The notes beneath the pieces are model-generated. The model made no database searches, was not told where the DNA came from, and saw only the letters and a list, made by a program, of their open reading frames with translations. A DNA stretch of 11,546 bases. Origin: Bacteroidota bacterium. GTDB taxonomy: Bacteria > Bacteroidota > Ignavibacteria > Kapaibacteriales > UBA2268. The position numbers and the translations under genes are program-made. Location: NCBI GenBank assembly GCA_022708005.1, contig JAKIZN010000025.1, forward strand, positions 1 to 11,546. Direction: 5' to 3'. Positions 1 through 6,424 of this stretch are shown here, piece after piece. The stretch's first letter is position 1. Each line of letters starts with the position of its first letter.

Positions 1-2
1 AG

Positions 3-833
3 CGCGAAAAAGTGCAAAGCGAGTCGTTTGGCGCTGTCATTTCGGACATCTTAAAAAAAATCGTAGTCGTATTTATGGACTGGCGATTTATCTTATTTAT
101 TTTTATATATTCGCTTTTCTGGATACTATACTTCCAAATGTTCGACAGCGTGCTTTGGTATCTCCAAGCGTTTGTAGATGCCACTCCTCTGAATAATTTC
201 GTTTATAACTTAACTGGTATCAACTGGCAATTCGACGTAGAGCACGTTACCGTTATCAATGCTCTAACTATTATCTTGCTCCAAATCGGTATTTCTGCTA
301 TAGTTAGAAAAACACGTGCCTTTCCAACTATGCTAACTGGAGTCAGCATTGCCACAATAGGCATGGGAATTTTATCGCTTAGCACGAGTATATGGGTATT
401 TATAGCTGGTATTTTCATATTCTCATTGGGCGAAATGACAGCACATCCGAAATATATTTCATACTTAGGACTGATAGCTCCTCCAGACAAAAAGGCAACT
501 TATATGGGCTTTGGGTTCTTATATGGCTTCTTTGGCTCATCTATTGGGAGTATAGTCGGAGCATTTCTATATGTAGCGTTTATCGATAATCCAATGATAG
601 CATTTGTTAAAACAAAGTTAGTAGAAGCTGGCTCATCAACGGTATTAGGCTCTGGAACAACGGTAAATCAAGCGATTGCGGCTGCAGAGTCAATCGGATT
701 AACAAAAGAGCAGGTTGCTGCGGCTGCCAACCCATCTGAGCTATGGCTTATTTTCAGTGGCATAGGTATTTTGTGTATTGTAGGGCTAATTTTATATGAA
801 AAGCTCATAGGCACTCGCGAATCTAGCCAATAG
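3..833 (+). CDS. MFS transporter, C-terminal half (5' truncated)
   Basis: This is the C-terminal part of an integral membrane transporter. The reading frame is open to the window edge (codons for R-E-K precede the first GTG at 12), so the true start lies upstream. About six hydrophobic segments are visible, roughly at residues 24-43, 80-98, 106-124, 126-143, 164-190 and 244-263 counted from the GTG at 12, which fits the second half of a 12-helix carrier. A short basic loop (VRKTRAF, about 98-104) follows the second of these, as in the cytoplasmic loops of MFS proteins. The FW-x(4)-Q region near 36-42 and the motif GEMTAHPKYISYLG (140-153) resemble MFS proteins related to the POT/oligopeptide family. 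The alanine-rich loop at about 205-243 is probably periplasmic. The substrate cannot be read from this fragment; peptides are a guess by family. No clear terminator follows the TAG stop. Confidence 0.8.
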   Translation, partial: REKVQSESFGAVISDILKKIVVVFMDWRFILFIFIYSLFWILYFQMFDSVLWYLQAFVDATPLNNFVYNLTGINWQFDVEHVTVINALTIILLQIGISAIVRKTRAFPTMLTGVSIATIGMGILSLSTSIWVFIAGIFIFSLGEMTAHPKYISYLGLIAPPDKKATYMGFGFLYGFFGSSIGSIVGAFLYVAFIDNPMIAFVKTKLVEAGSSTVLGSGTTVNQAIAAAESIGLTKEQVAAAANPSELWLIFSGIGILCIVGLILYEKLIGTRESSQ

Positions 834-954
834 TAGGGAGTCGCGTTAAAAACCAAATAATGCATTAGGAACTTTAACTGAATGCGTAACCGTAAGGAAA
901 TGTTGGGCTTTAAGGTAGCTGTCTCATAAGTATTTTGATGCGTTATTGGGGTTT

Positions 955-1072
955 AATCCCGAAGGGATTTGATGTTTGTAGAAAATAAGATTGCATAACC
1001 TAATTCGACTCCTACGGAGTCGTATAACTCGCCGATTATTCATTACTACAAACATTTGAACCCTTCGGGTTC
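955..1072. repeat. Inner 27-base imperfect inverted repeat ending in triloop hairpins
   Basis: The left arm at 955-981 and the right arm at 1046-1072 are inverted copies of one 27-base unit. The innermost ten bases (ATGTTTGTAG at 972-981, CTACAAACAT at 1046-1055) match perfectly. The outer part of each arm is itself a hairpin with a 3-base loop: AATCCC-GAA-GGGATT at 955-969 and GAACCC-TTC-GGGTTC at 1058-1072. The two hairpins differ at paired positions, so base pairing is kept. A third hairpin sits between the arms at 1006-1022. I believe similar palindromic units recur in Bacteroidota-like genomes, but this is from memory and only one copy is present here. Confidence 0.65.
1006..1022. repeat. 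Triloop hairpin CGACTCC-TAC-GGAGTCG
   Basis: A perfect 7-base-pair stem with a 3-base loop lies at the centre of the inner inverted repeat. No T-run follows on either strand, so it is not a canonical intrinsic terminator. It is best read as the apex of the surrounding nested palindrome. Confidence 0.7.
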
Positions 1073-1090
1073 GTTACAATTTGGCTTTAA

Positions 1091-1121
1091 GATGTCCTAC
1101 ACCTCGAAGGTGTAGGACATC
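1091..1121. repeat. 14-bp perfect hairpin with CGA triloop
   Basis: GATGTCCTACACCT (1091-1104) and AGGTGTAGGACATC (1108-1121) form a perfect 14-base-pair stem around CGA. It is the strongest hairpin in the window. Neither side is followed by a T-run (TGGAAAAAC on the plus strand, TTAAAGCC on the minus strand), so a factor-independent terminator is unlikely, although it could block RNA decay or transcription. It lies inside the terminal inverted repeats but outside the inner repeat. Confidence 0.75.
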
Positions 1122-1248
1122 TGGAAAAACACTGACGCTCGCACTTGTTACTTTATGAGACAGCCACTGACAAACAGCTAATAGGCAATAGAAAGGCTTC
1201 TGATGCGTTATTTGGGATTAATTAAAAATATACTGCTGGAATAGCCAA

Positions 1249-1833
1249 ATGGCGATTATCATTTTCATTTTGACAATAGCTATCAGCCTTTATGCCATGT
1301 ATAAAAATCAATCTTTGCTTAGCAAAATGATGTTTAGCCCATACAATGCTGTGCATCATGGAAAGTGGCAAACCTTGATTACAAGCGGGTTTGTTCATGC
1401 CGACATAGCTCACTTAGCCTTCAATATGTTCACATTTTACTTCTTCGCATTTAAACTTGAGGATGTAGTCGGCTCAGCGAAATTTCTGATAATTTACTTT
1501 GGTAGCATGATTCTTGCAGACATTACCTCTTTGCTTAAGCATAAGGATAATCCAAGCTATCGCTCGCTCGGTGCTTCCGGAGCTATTTCTGGCGTGATTT
1601 TCAGTTTTGTTTTATATTTTCCTGAAAGCAAAATGATGATAATGCCTATACCAATTCCTTTGCCAGCGGCTTTGTTTGGCGTGCTATATCTCGCTTGGAG
1701 CTATTATGCAGCCAAAAGAGCATCAGACAATATAAACCACTCGGCGCATATTCTAGGAGCTATAGCGGGAGCGATTATCACCATAGCTTTAGAGCCTGAT
1801 GTGCTATCCTATTTTATCAGCAAAGTTTTATAA
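1249..1833 (+). CDS. Rhomboid family intramembrane serine protease
   Basis: This is a 194-residue polytopic membrane protein that would cleave transmembrane substrates within the bilayer. The rhomboid signature is complete. H55-x(3)-N59, in a longer H50...H55...N59 pattern, corresponds to the oxyanion-side motif. GASG at 108-111 carries the nucleophile Ser110. His167, in SAHILGAIAG, is the expected second member of the Ser-His dyad. The protein has the short six-helix core typical of bacterial rhomboids, with no N-terminal cytoplasmic domain. The first helix begins immediately (residues 2-17), which supports the ATG at 1249. No clear Shine-Dalgarno sequence precedes it. The gene stands alone on this strand. 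It ends tail-to-tail with tag, overlapping by 6 bases. Its substrates cannot be inferred. Confidence 0.92.
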   Translation: MAIIIFILTIAISLYAMYKNQSLLSKMMFSPYNAVHHGKWQTLITSGFVHADIAHLAFNMFTFYFFAFKLEDVVGSAKFLIIYFGSMILADITSLLKHKDNPSYRSLGASGAISGVIFSFVLYFPESKMMIMPIPIPLPAALFGVLYLAWSYYAAKRASDNINHSAHILGAIAGAIITIALEPDVLSYFISKVL

Positions 1834-2424
1834 AGAGTTAGCAGAAAGCTCTTTGACTTCACTATGGCGAAAGCAAGTAACTAAGTGGTCATTTACCATT
1901 CCCGCAGCCTGCATAAAAGCATAGCAAATTGTAGAGCCGACAAATTTGAACCCCATAGCTTTCAACTCTTTGCTCATTTTATCGGATATTGGCGAAGTGG
2001 CGGGAACTCTACTCTGGCTTTCAAAGCTATTCTGGATAGTCCGCCCATCTGTAAATTGCCAAATGAATTTATCGAAACTGCCGTATTTAGCTTGCACGTC
2101 GAGAAATGCCCGCGCATTCGATACCGTTGCTGTGATTTTCAATTTGTTTCTGACAATACTATTATCAAGCAGTAGCTTTTGGATTTTTTGTTCGTCATAC
2201 ATCGCAATTTTTTGCACATCAAAGTGGTCGAATGCCTTTCTAAAGCCTTCACGTTTATTAAGAACAATCGCCCAACTCAAGCCCGCTTGAAAAGCATCGA
2301 GCAGCATAAACTCAAATAACTTCCTATCGCTGTGCAACGGTACGCCCCACTCCGTATCGTGATATTTCTGCATAAGTTCGCCAGTGGCAGCCCAATCGCA
2401 TCTTTTTATTATACTTTCTTGCAT
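1828..2424 (-). CDS. tag: DNA-3-methyladenine glycosylase I
   Basis: This is a base-excision repair enzyme that removes 3-methyladenine from alkylated DNA. Numbering is from the ATG at 2424 (198 residues). The zinc ligands of the Tag family are all present: Cys9 (KRCDW), His22 (YHDTEWG), His180 (NDH) and Cys184. The base-recognition pocket retains Tyr21 and Trp51 (QAGLSW). The C-terminal block GFKFVGSTICYAFMQAAG is typical. The position of E. coli Glu38 is Asp43 here, a conservative change. Two earlier in-frame starts exist, ATG at 2445 and TTG at 2451. They would overlap the upstream gene by 14-20 bases and add residues not needed by the fold; GCGGG before the 2424 ATG also favours the shorter form. 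It lies immediately downstream of the cysteine desulfurase-like gene and is probably co-transcribed or translationally coupled with it. Confidence 0.93.
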   Translation of the reverse strand: MQESIIKRCDWAATGELMQKYHDTEWGVPLHSDRKLFEFMLLDAFQAGLSWAIVLNKREGFRKAFDHFDVQKIAMYDEQKIQKLLLDNSIVRNKLKITATVSNARAFLDVQAKYGSFDKFIWQFTDGRTIQNSFESQSRVPATSPISDKMSKELKAMGFKFVGSTICYAFMQAAGMVNDHLVTCFRHSEVKELSANSL

Positions 2425-2431
2425 AATCCCG

Positions 2432-3571
2432 CTATTTTTTTGCATAATCAATAATTTTATACATTGCTTCGATAAATATTGACATTTCCTCTTTGGTAGA
2501 AAACCAAGACGTGCTCATTCTCACCGTGCCGTTCGGCTCAGAGCCAAGATAGCTGTGCAAAAATGGACAACAATGTATTCCCGAGCGGAGTTTTATATTA
2601 TACGTGCTTTCGGCAATATACGTTACTTCATCAGGAGCAATGCCCTTGACGTTGAACGACACAGCCGAATAGCTGCTTCTGCTCTCTTCTAAATAAAATG
2701 TAATGTTTGGATTGTCCTTAAATTCATCAATAAACATTCTCGATAGCTCTGCCTTATGCCGCGATATAGCTGCTATACCCGTTTTTCTAACAAACTCAAC
2801 GCCTTCTCCGAGTGCGGCTATGCCTAACGTGTTCGGCGTCCCCGCTTCGTAATAAATTGGCATATCCATAGGCTGCGTCAAACTCTTGCTCTTAAAGCCA
2901 GTGCCGCCGGTCTTTAATGGTTTCAAATCCACATTATCCGCAACATACAATCCGCCAACTCCCGCGATGCCAAAAAGCGCCTTGTGTGCGGTAAAGGCAA
3001 GCAAATCAATATTCGACTTTTGCACATCAATTTCAATATTTCCAGCCGATTGCGAAGAGTCGAGCAAAAGCAAAGCATTATTTTCTCTCGCAATCTTGGA
3101 TATCGCATCAATATCTTGGATAGTGCCAGTTACGTTAGAGCAATGATTCACCACAATAAGTGCGGTATTTCCCTTGAAAGCGGCCCGAATATCATCAGGC
3201 GAGACAAACCCAGCCGCGTTGCACTTCACAAAATCAACATCGGCAACGTTAGAGTTAATAAGTTCATGAAGCGGGCGGATAACGGAATTATGCTCGGTAG
3301 CGGTCGCTATTATATGTTTGCCCGATAGATTTAGCCCTTTTATTGCCAAGTTAAGCGACTCAGTCGAGCCAGATGTAAAGACTATTCTGTTTTTATCCTC
3401 AGCATTGAAAAGCCCAGCTATAGCACCTCTCGCGTCGCTAATTGGGTCGCCTCCGACTGCCGACCCGCCACGATTTATATTTGCGGGCGGTTCGGTAGCA
3501 ATTTTTTTTATAATGTCAATCACTGCCTCCGGCTTTGGGTAGCTTGTTGCAGCATTGTTTAGATATATCAT
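2432..3571 (-). CDS. Cysteine desulfurase-like PLP enzyme (aminotransferase class V)
   Basis: This 379-residue cytoplasmic fold-type I PLP enzyme most resembles the cysteine desulfurase family typified by the EF2568-like subgroup (close to NifS/SufS). Visible landmarks are the N-terminal LNNAATSYPKP (4-14), His94 in TEHNSVIRPL for ring stacking, Asp171 in LLLLDSSQS for the pyridine nitrogen, and Lys197 in FTAHKALFG as the Schiff-base lysine. RSGIHCCP (329-336) carries the candidate catalytic cysteine (Cys334 or 335), and Arg351 in GTVRMSTSWFST is the expected substrate carboxylate ligand. If active it would convert cysteine to alanine and an enzyme persulfide for Fe-S cluster, tRNA thiolation or other sulfur use. 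No isc or suf scaffold gene is adjacent, so its acceptor is unknown. GAGG at 3579-3582 lies 7 bases before the ATG and supports the start. Confidence 0.9.
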   Translation of the reverse strand: MIYLNNAATSYPKPEAVIDIIKKIATEPPANINRGGSAVGGDPISDARGAIAGLFNAEDKNRIVFTSGSTESLNLAIKGLNLSGKHIIATATEHNSVIRPLHELINSNVADVDFVKCNAAGFVSPDDIRAAFKGNTALIVVNHCSNVTGTIQDIDAISKIARENNALLLLDSSQSAGNIEIDVQKSNIDLLAFTAHKALFGIAGVGGLYVADNVDLKPLKTGGTGFKSKSLTQPMDMPIYYEAGTPNTLGIAALGEGVEFVRKTGIAAISRHKAELSRMFIDEFKDNPNITFYLEESRSSYSAVSFNVKGIAPDEVTYIAESTYNIKLRSGIHCCPFLHSYLGSEPNGTVRMSTSWFSTKEEMSIFIEAMYKIIDYAKK

Positions 3572-3580
3572 TTTATTGCC

Positions 3581-3610
3581 TCAAAATTCGATTTTTGTTC
3601 AAAATTTGAT
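3581..3610. promoter_or_regulatory. Divergent promoter region with two TCAAA-type dyads
   Basis: Only 58 bases separate the divergent starts at 3571 and 3630, so both promoters must lie here or inside the flanking genes. The segment contains TCAAAATTCGAT at 3581-3592 and TCAAAATTTGAT at 3599-3610, which agree at 11 of 12 positions and start 18 bases apart. Each is also a dyad around its central base: TCAAA/TTTGA is perfect in the second copy, with one mismatch in the first. Two similar half-symmetric boxes between divergent genes suggest a shared operator, but AT-rich DNA produces such patterns by chance. The first box overlaps the GAGG ribosome-binding site of the minus-strand gene. Confidence 0.35.
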
Positions 3611-3629
3611 AAAAAAGTATTAATTTTAT

Positions 3630-6410
3630 ATGCGTATGTTTAAGCTATTTAAAAAACTACAAATGCTAAAAAGAATAATATTAATTTTTATTGTTTTTCT
3701 TATAATAATACCGAAAGTCAGCTCGCAGCAATTGATGATTCCATATAATTTTGATTTTGAAATTGGTGCTATCGGCTATGATGCTCCTTATTGGCAAGGC
3801 AGTTCAAGAGCTATGGAAAAAGGATATATATTTGTAACTACCGATTCAATGTCGACTAATGGCAAAAAATCTTTGCTTATAGCCTCGCCAGACGAAAAAG
3901 ATACTACATATAAAGCTGTAATCAAACAAAGCATTTACGCAGCCCCATATTTGGGCAAAAAATATAAATTTAGTGCAGATGTTCATTTTGCGCCGGATAT
4001 TCGCGAAAGCTTTGGGATAATTTGGTGCAATATTAGAGATGCAAATGACAACATCATCGCAAGTTTTTACACGCCAGATAAGCAAATTATCAAGGAAAGT
4101 TGGAATAATTATTTTATTGACATAGAAGTTCCGCAGAACGCCGTTTCTATCTCTTATGGCTTTGCAATTAAAGGCAGCGGTGTTATGTTTGTAGATAATG
4201 TAAAATTGGAAAGTATGCAAAACGACGCTCAATTTTACGCTCCGCCTAAAAAGCTTAGTGATTTGCAAGTTACAAATATTCTTTCTTTTGCCGAAATTTA
4301 TGGCTTAATGAAATATTTTTATCCTTCTTTTTATTCGCAAAATCTCGATTGGGAAAGAATTTTAATCGAAGGCATATATCAAGCTGAAACCGCAAGAAGC
4401 ATAGAAGATTTTACAAAGAATATTGCTAACTTTATTGCTCCGATTTGCCCGATTAGCTCGCTAAATAGTTCGGGCAAAGCAGATTTTTCTGCTCCGACTG
4501 AGGCTAATTCTCGCCCATATACTTGGCTGCATAGTGGCATCCCATCGGACTATCCCACAGCTGTATCGAACAGCAAAATGATAAATCTTGCAGAAAGCCA
4601 AAGAAGCTTTGCGGGAATCGCTTTGATGAATAAAGCCATCGATGTTCGAGATATGCAAGGGCAGAAATATTTTGTAAATATAAAATCAAATATCGACAAG
4701 TACGATGATTTTTCTTTTGGGAATATGCTAATTCGGTTTGAAAATACGAGCGGGGAAATAATAGGCTCCGGCTCAATAGACGAGCCTTTCGTAGTAGATT
4801 CAGAGCCAGCTATTTATACAATCGAAGGCGAAGTGCCGAGCAATGCCGTTTATATGAAATTTGCGCAAAATTTATATGGCGAAGGTTCGCTATATATCGA
4901 TGAAATTTCTCTCAAATTCCGCGACAAACAAAATATTGAAAAAACAAGCGTAATAGAAGAATTTGATGTGCAAGATAAAAATTTCAGGCTTGACGAGCAT
5001 TGGAGTTTGCTCGCCGCATCTAAATCCGCGGGCTACCAATATCATACAGGCAAAAATCCCGCAACAAATGCTAACTCCATCATTCTCGAAGCAACAGCAG
5101 AAAAAAAATTGCCACTGCCAAACAGAAACAACATCGTTAAATTGCAATTAGCAAACGGTCTATATTTTTCTGTGCCGACAGTGCTATTTATCGATAGCGT
5201 AAGCAATTCGCAGCTTCCTATTGATATTGACTTGTCGAAATCGGGCAAGCCGATTAATTTTGAAGCTAATTCATTAGATAGGCATACCCGCATAGCCACC
5301 GCTATCGAGCTATGGAATTTGCTTTTTCACTTTTATCCCAATGCAAATAATTTGCTTACTATAGATTCTCTTTCGGACATCATCAAAAATATATCGGCAC
5401 AAGGCGGAGACGATTTTTTAACTCAACAGCTTGGTAGAATGCTAATACCGCTCGGCGATAATCATTCAATAATAGAAAAAGTTAAATCAGAGAGCAGCTA
5501 TGCAATCCCAGCTATATTAAAATGGTTAGACAATTCGCTTTATGCAGTCAAGTCGCTGCCCAATTCGCCACTTCTTGCTGGCGATAAAATTATTGAAATT
5601 GACGGCACGCCCACAGTTAAATATTTGGAGAAAATAGAAAAAAGCGTCTCGGCTTCTAACTCCGATTGGAAACGACTAACTTCTATAGCAAAAGTAGCAA
5701 ATGGCGACTATGGTTCAAAGGTAAGTTTCAAAATTGAGCGAAATGGAAAATCAAGCCAAATAGAACTAGCGAGAACTTGCACTGCTGGAGAAATATTAGA
5801 AGAGCGTCCCAACAGAATGGAGCTGATTCAAGACTCAATCGTATATTGCGATATGACCCGCACAAATGATAATGAAATCAAAGAGTATCTAAAATATTTC
5901 GAGCAGAGCCGTGCAATAATTTTCGATTTGCGTGGCGAATCAGCCGTTTCCGAATATTTATTGGGCTTGCTCGCAAAAGATAGCCTTATTTCTTTGCCCT
6001 ACATATTAGAGCTAAATCTTTTGCCACAGCATAAACTATCCAGTAAAGTGGATTTATCCTCAACCATCAAAATAATCAATAGTTTGCAAGATAAAAAAAT
6101 TATTTTTCTGCAAGATGAAAGGACAAGCGGCTTATCAGAAACAATACTCGCTATCGCCAAAGCGAATAATATAGCGAAAAGCTTCGGACGATCAACATCT
6201 GGAGCAGCCGGAGAGATTGCATCGGCAAGGCTATCGGGCGGCTACTACTTCATCGCAACAGCGGTAAATATTTACTCGCCAAGCGGAGAAAATATTACTA
6301 AAAACAGAATACAGCCAGACCACTATATCGAAAACAGCTTGCAGCAATATATTGACGGTTATGATGCAATTTTGCAAAGAGCAATTGAATTTGTAACTTT
6401 TGGAAATTAA
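3630..6410 (+). CDS. Exported S41-peptidase-like protein with duplicated N-terminal modules
   Basis: This is a 926-residue protein with a signal peptide (basic n-region, hydrophobic core at 14-28, possible cleavage near VSSQ 30-33), so it is periplasmic or outside the cell. Order of modules: a beta-sandwich similar to carbohydrate-binding modules (about 36-195, NFDFEIG ... VDNVKLE); a helical FAEIYGLMKYFYP segment (220-232); a second beta-sandwich (about 327-432, ending YIDEISLKF); a further beta-rich stretch (about 440-545); a second helical IELWNLLFHFYP segment (559-570) leading to LGDNH (His612); a PDZ-like segment (about 625-715, LLAGDKIIEIDG); and the S41 core (735-905, with IIFDLRG 763-769 and GRSTSGAAGE 853-862). 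The position where S41 enzymes carry the nucleophilic serine (S-x-x-E) is Gly834, so activity is doubtful, although Ser833 and Ser836 are adjacent. ATGs at 3636 and 3663 are alternative starts that also leave a signal peptide. No ribosome-binding site is visible. Confidence 0.82.
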   Translation: MRMFKLFKKLQMLKRIILIFIVFLIIIPKVSSQQLMIPYNFDFEIGAIGYDAPYWQGSSRAMEKGYIFVTTDSMSTNGKKSLLIASPDEKDTTYKAVIKQSIYAAPYLGKKYKFSADVHFAPDIRESFGIIWCNIRDANDNIIASFYTPDKQIIKESWNNYFIDIEVPQNAVSISYGFAIKGSGVMFVDNVKLESMQNDAQFYAPPKKLSDLQVTNILSFAEIYGLMKYFYPSFYSQNLDWERILIEGIYQAETARSIEDFTKNIANFIAPICPISSLNSSGKADFSAPTEANSRPYTWLHSGIPSDYPTAVSNSKMINLAESQRSFAGIALMNKAIDVRDMQGQKYFVNIKSNIDKYDDFSFGNMLIRFENTSGEIIGSGSIDEPFVVDSEPAIYTIEGEVPSNAVYMKFAQNLYGEGSLYIDEISLKFRDKQNIEKTSVIEEFDVQDKNFRLDEHWSLLAASKSAGYQYHTGKNPATNANSIILEATAEKKLPLPNRNNIVKLQLANGLYFSVPTVLFIDSVSNSQLPIDIDLSKSGKPINFEANSLDRHTRIATAIELWNLLFHFYPNANNLLTIDSLSDIIKNISAQGGDDFLTQQLGRMLIPLGDNHSIIEKVKSESSYAIPAILKWLDNSLYAVKSLPNSPLLAGDKIIEIDGTPTVKYLEKIEKSVSASNSDWKRLTSIAKVANGDYGSKVSFKIERNGKSSQIELARTCTAGEILEERPNRMELIQDSIVYCDMTRTNDNEIKEYLKYFEQSRAIIFDLRGESAVSEYLLGLLAKDSLISLPYILELNLLPQHKLSSKVDLSSTIKIINSLQDKKIIFLQDERTSGLSETILAIAKANNIAKSFGRSTSGAAGEIASARLSGGYYFIATAVNIYSPSGENITKNRIQPDHYIENSLQQYIDGYDAILQRAIEFVTFGN

Positions 6411-6424
6411 TCGCGGGTGAAATT

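Larger units (their letters stand above)
918..1164. mobile_element. MITE-like or decayed IS element with terminal inverted repeats
   Basis: GCTGTCTCATAA at 918-929 is exactly inverted as TTATGAGACAGC at 1153-1164. After a one-base gap the match continues (GTA at 930-932 against TAC at 1149-1151). The ends therefore resemble the GGCTGTCTCA-type tips known from some DDE transposons (IS1182-like tips, from memory). No open reading frame of transposase size lies between them, and the interior is made of smaller inverted repeats and hairpins. No obvious target-site duplication is seen at the edges. It is either a non-autonomous element or the fused remains of an IS. It fills most of the gap between the transporter and rhomboid genes. 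Confidence 0.5.
936..1220. repeat. 20-base direct repeat pair (936-955 and 1201-1220)
   Basis: The two copies, consensus TGATGCGTTATTKGGGWTTA, match at 18 of 20 positions and start 265 bases apart. The left copy lies just inside the left terminal inverted repeat. The right copy lies beyond the right one, about 30 bases before the rhomboid start codon. This asymmetric placement does not fit a simple target-site duplication. It could reflect a local duplication, an older nested insertion, or a shared site upstream of the gene. Confidence 0.7.

Noticed and set aside
1091..1121. Rho-independent terminator for the transporter gene
   Set aside because: The stem is strong but lies about 260 bases after the stop and no T-run follows it on either strand. 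It fits the repeat element better.
834..1248. CRISPR array or tRNA/ncRNA gene in the repeat-rich gap
   Set aside because: There are no regularly spaced direct repeats with unique spacers, only one direct-repeat pair and several palindromes. No cloverleaf with a T-loop consensus was found.
2984..3328. 114-residue plus-strand open frame antisense to the cysteine desulfurase-like gene
   Set aside because: It lies opposite the conserved PLP-enzyme core and has no independent support such as a ribosome-binding site or recognisable motif.
3846..4268. 140-residue minus-strand open frame inside the S41-like gene
   Set aside because: It is wholly antisense to a gene with clear signal peptide and domain motifs, and its translation shows no recognisable motif. 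It is a shadow frame.
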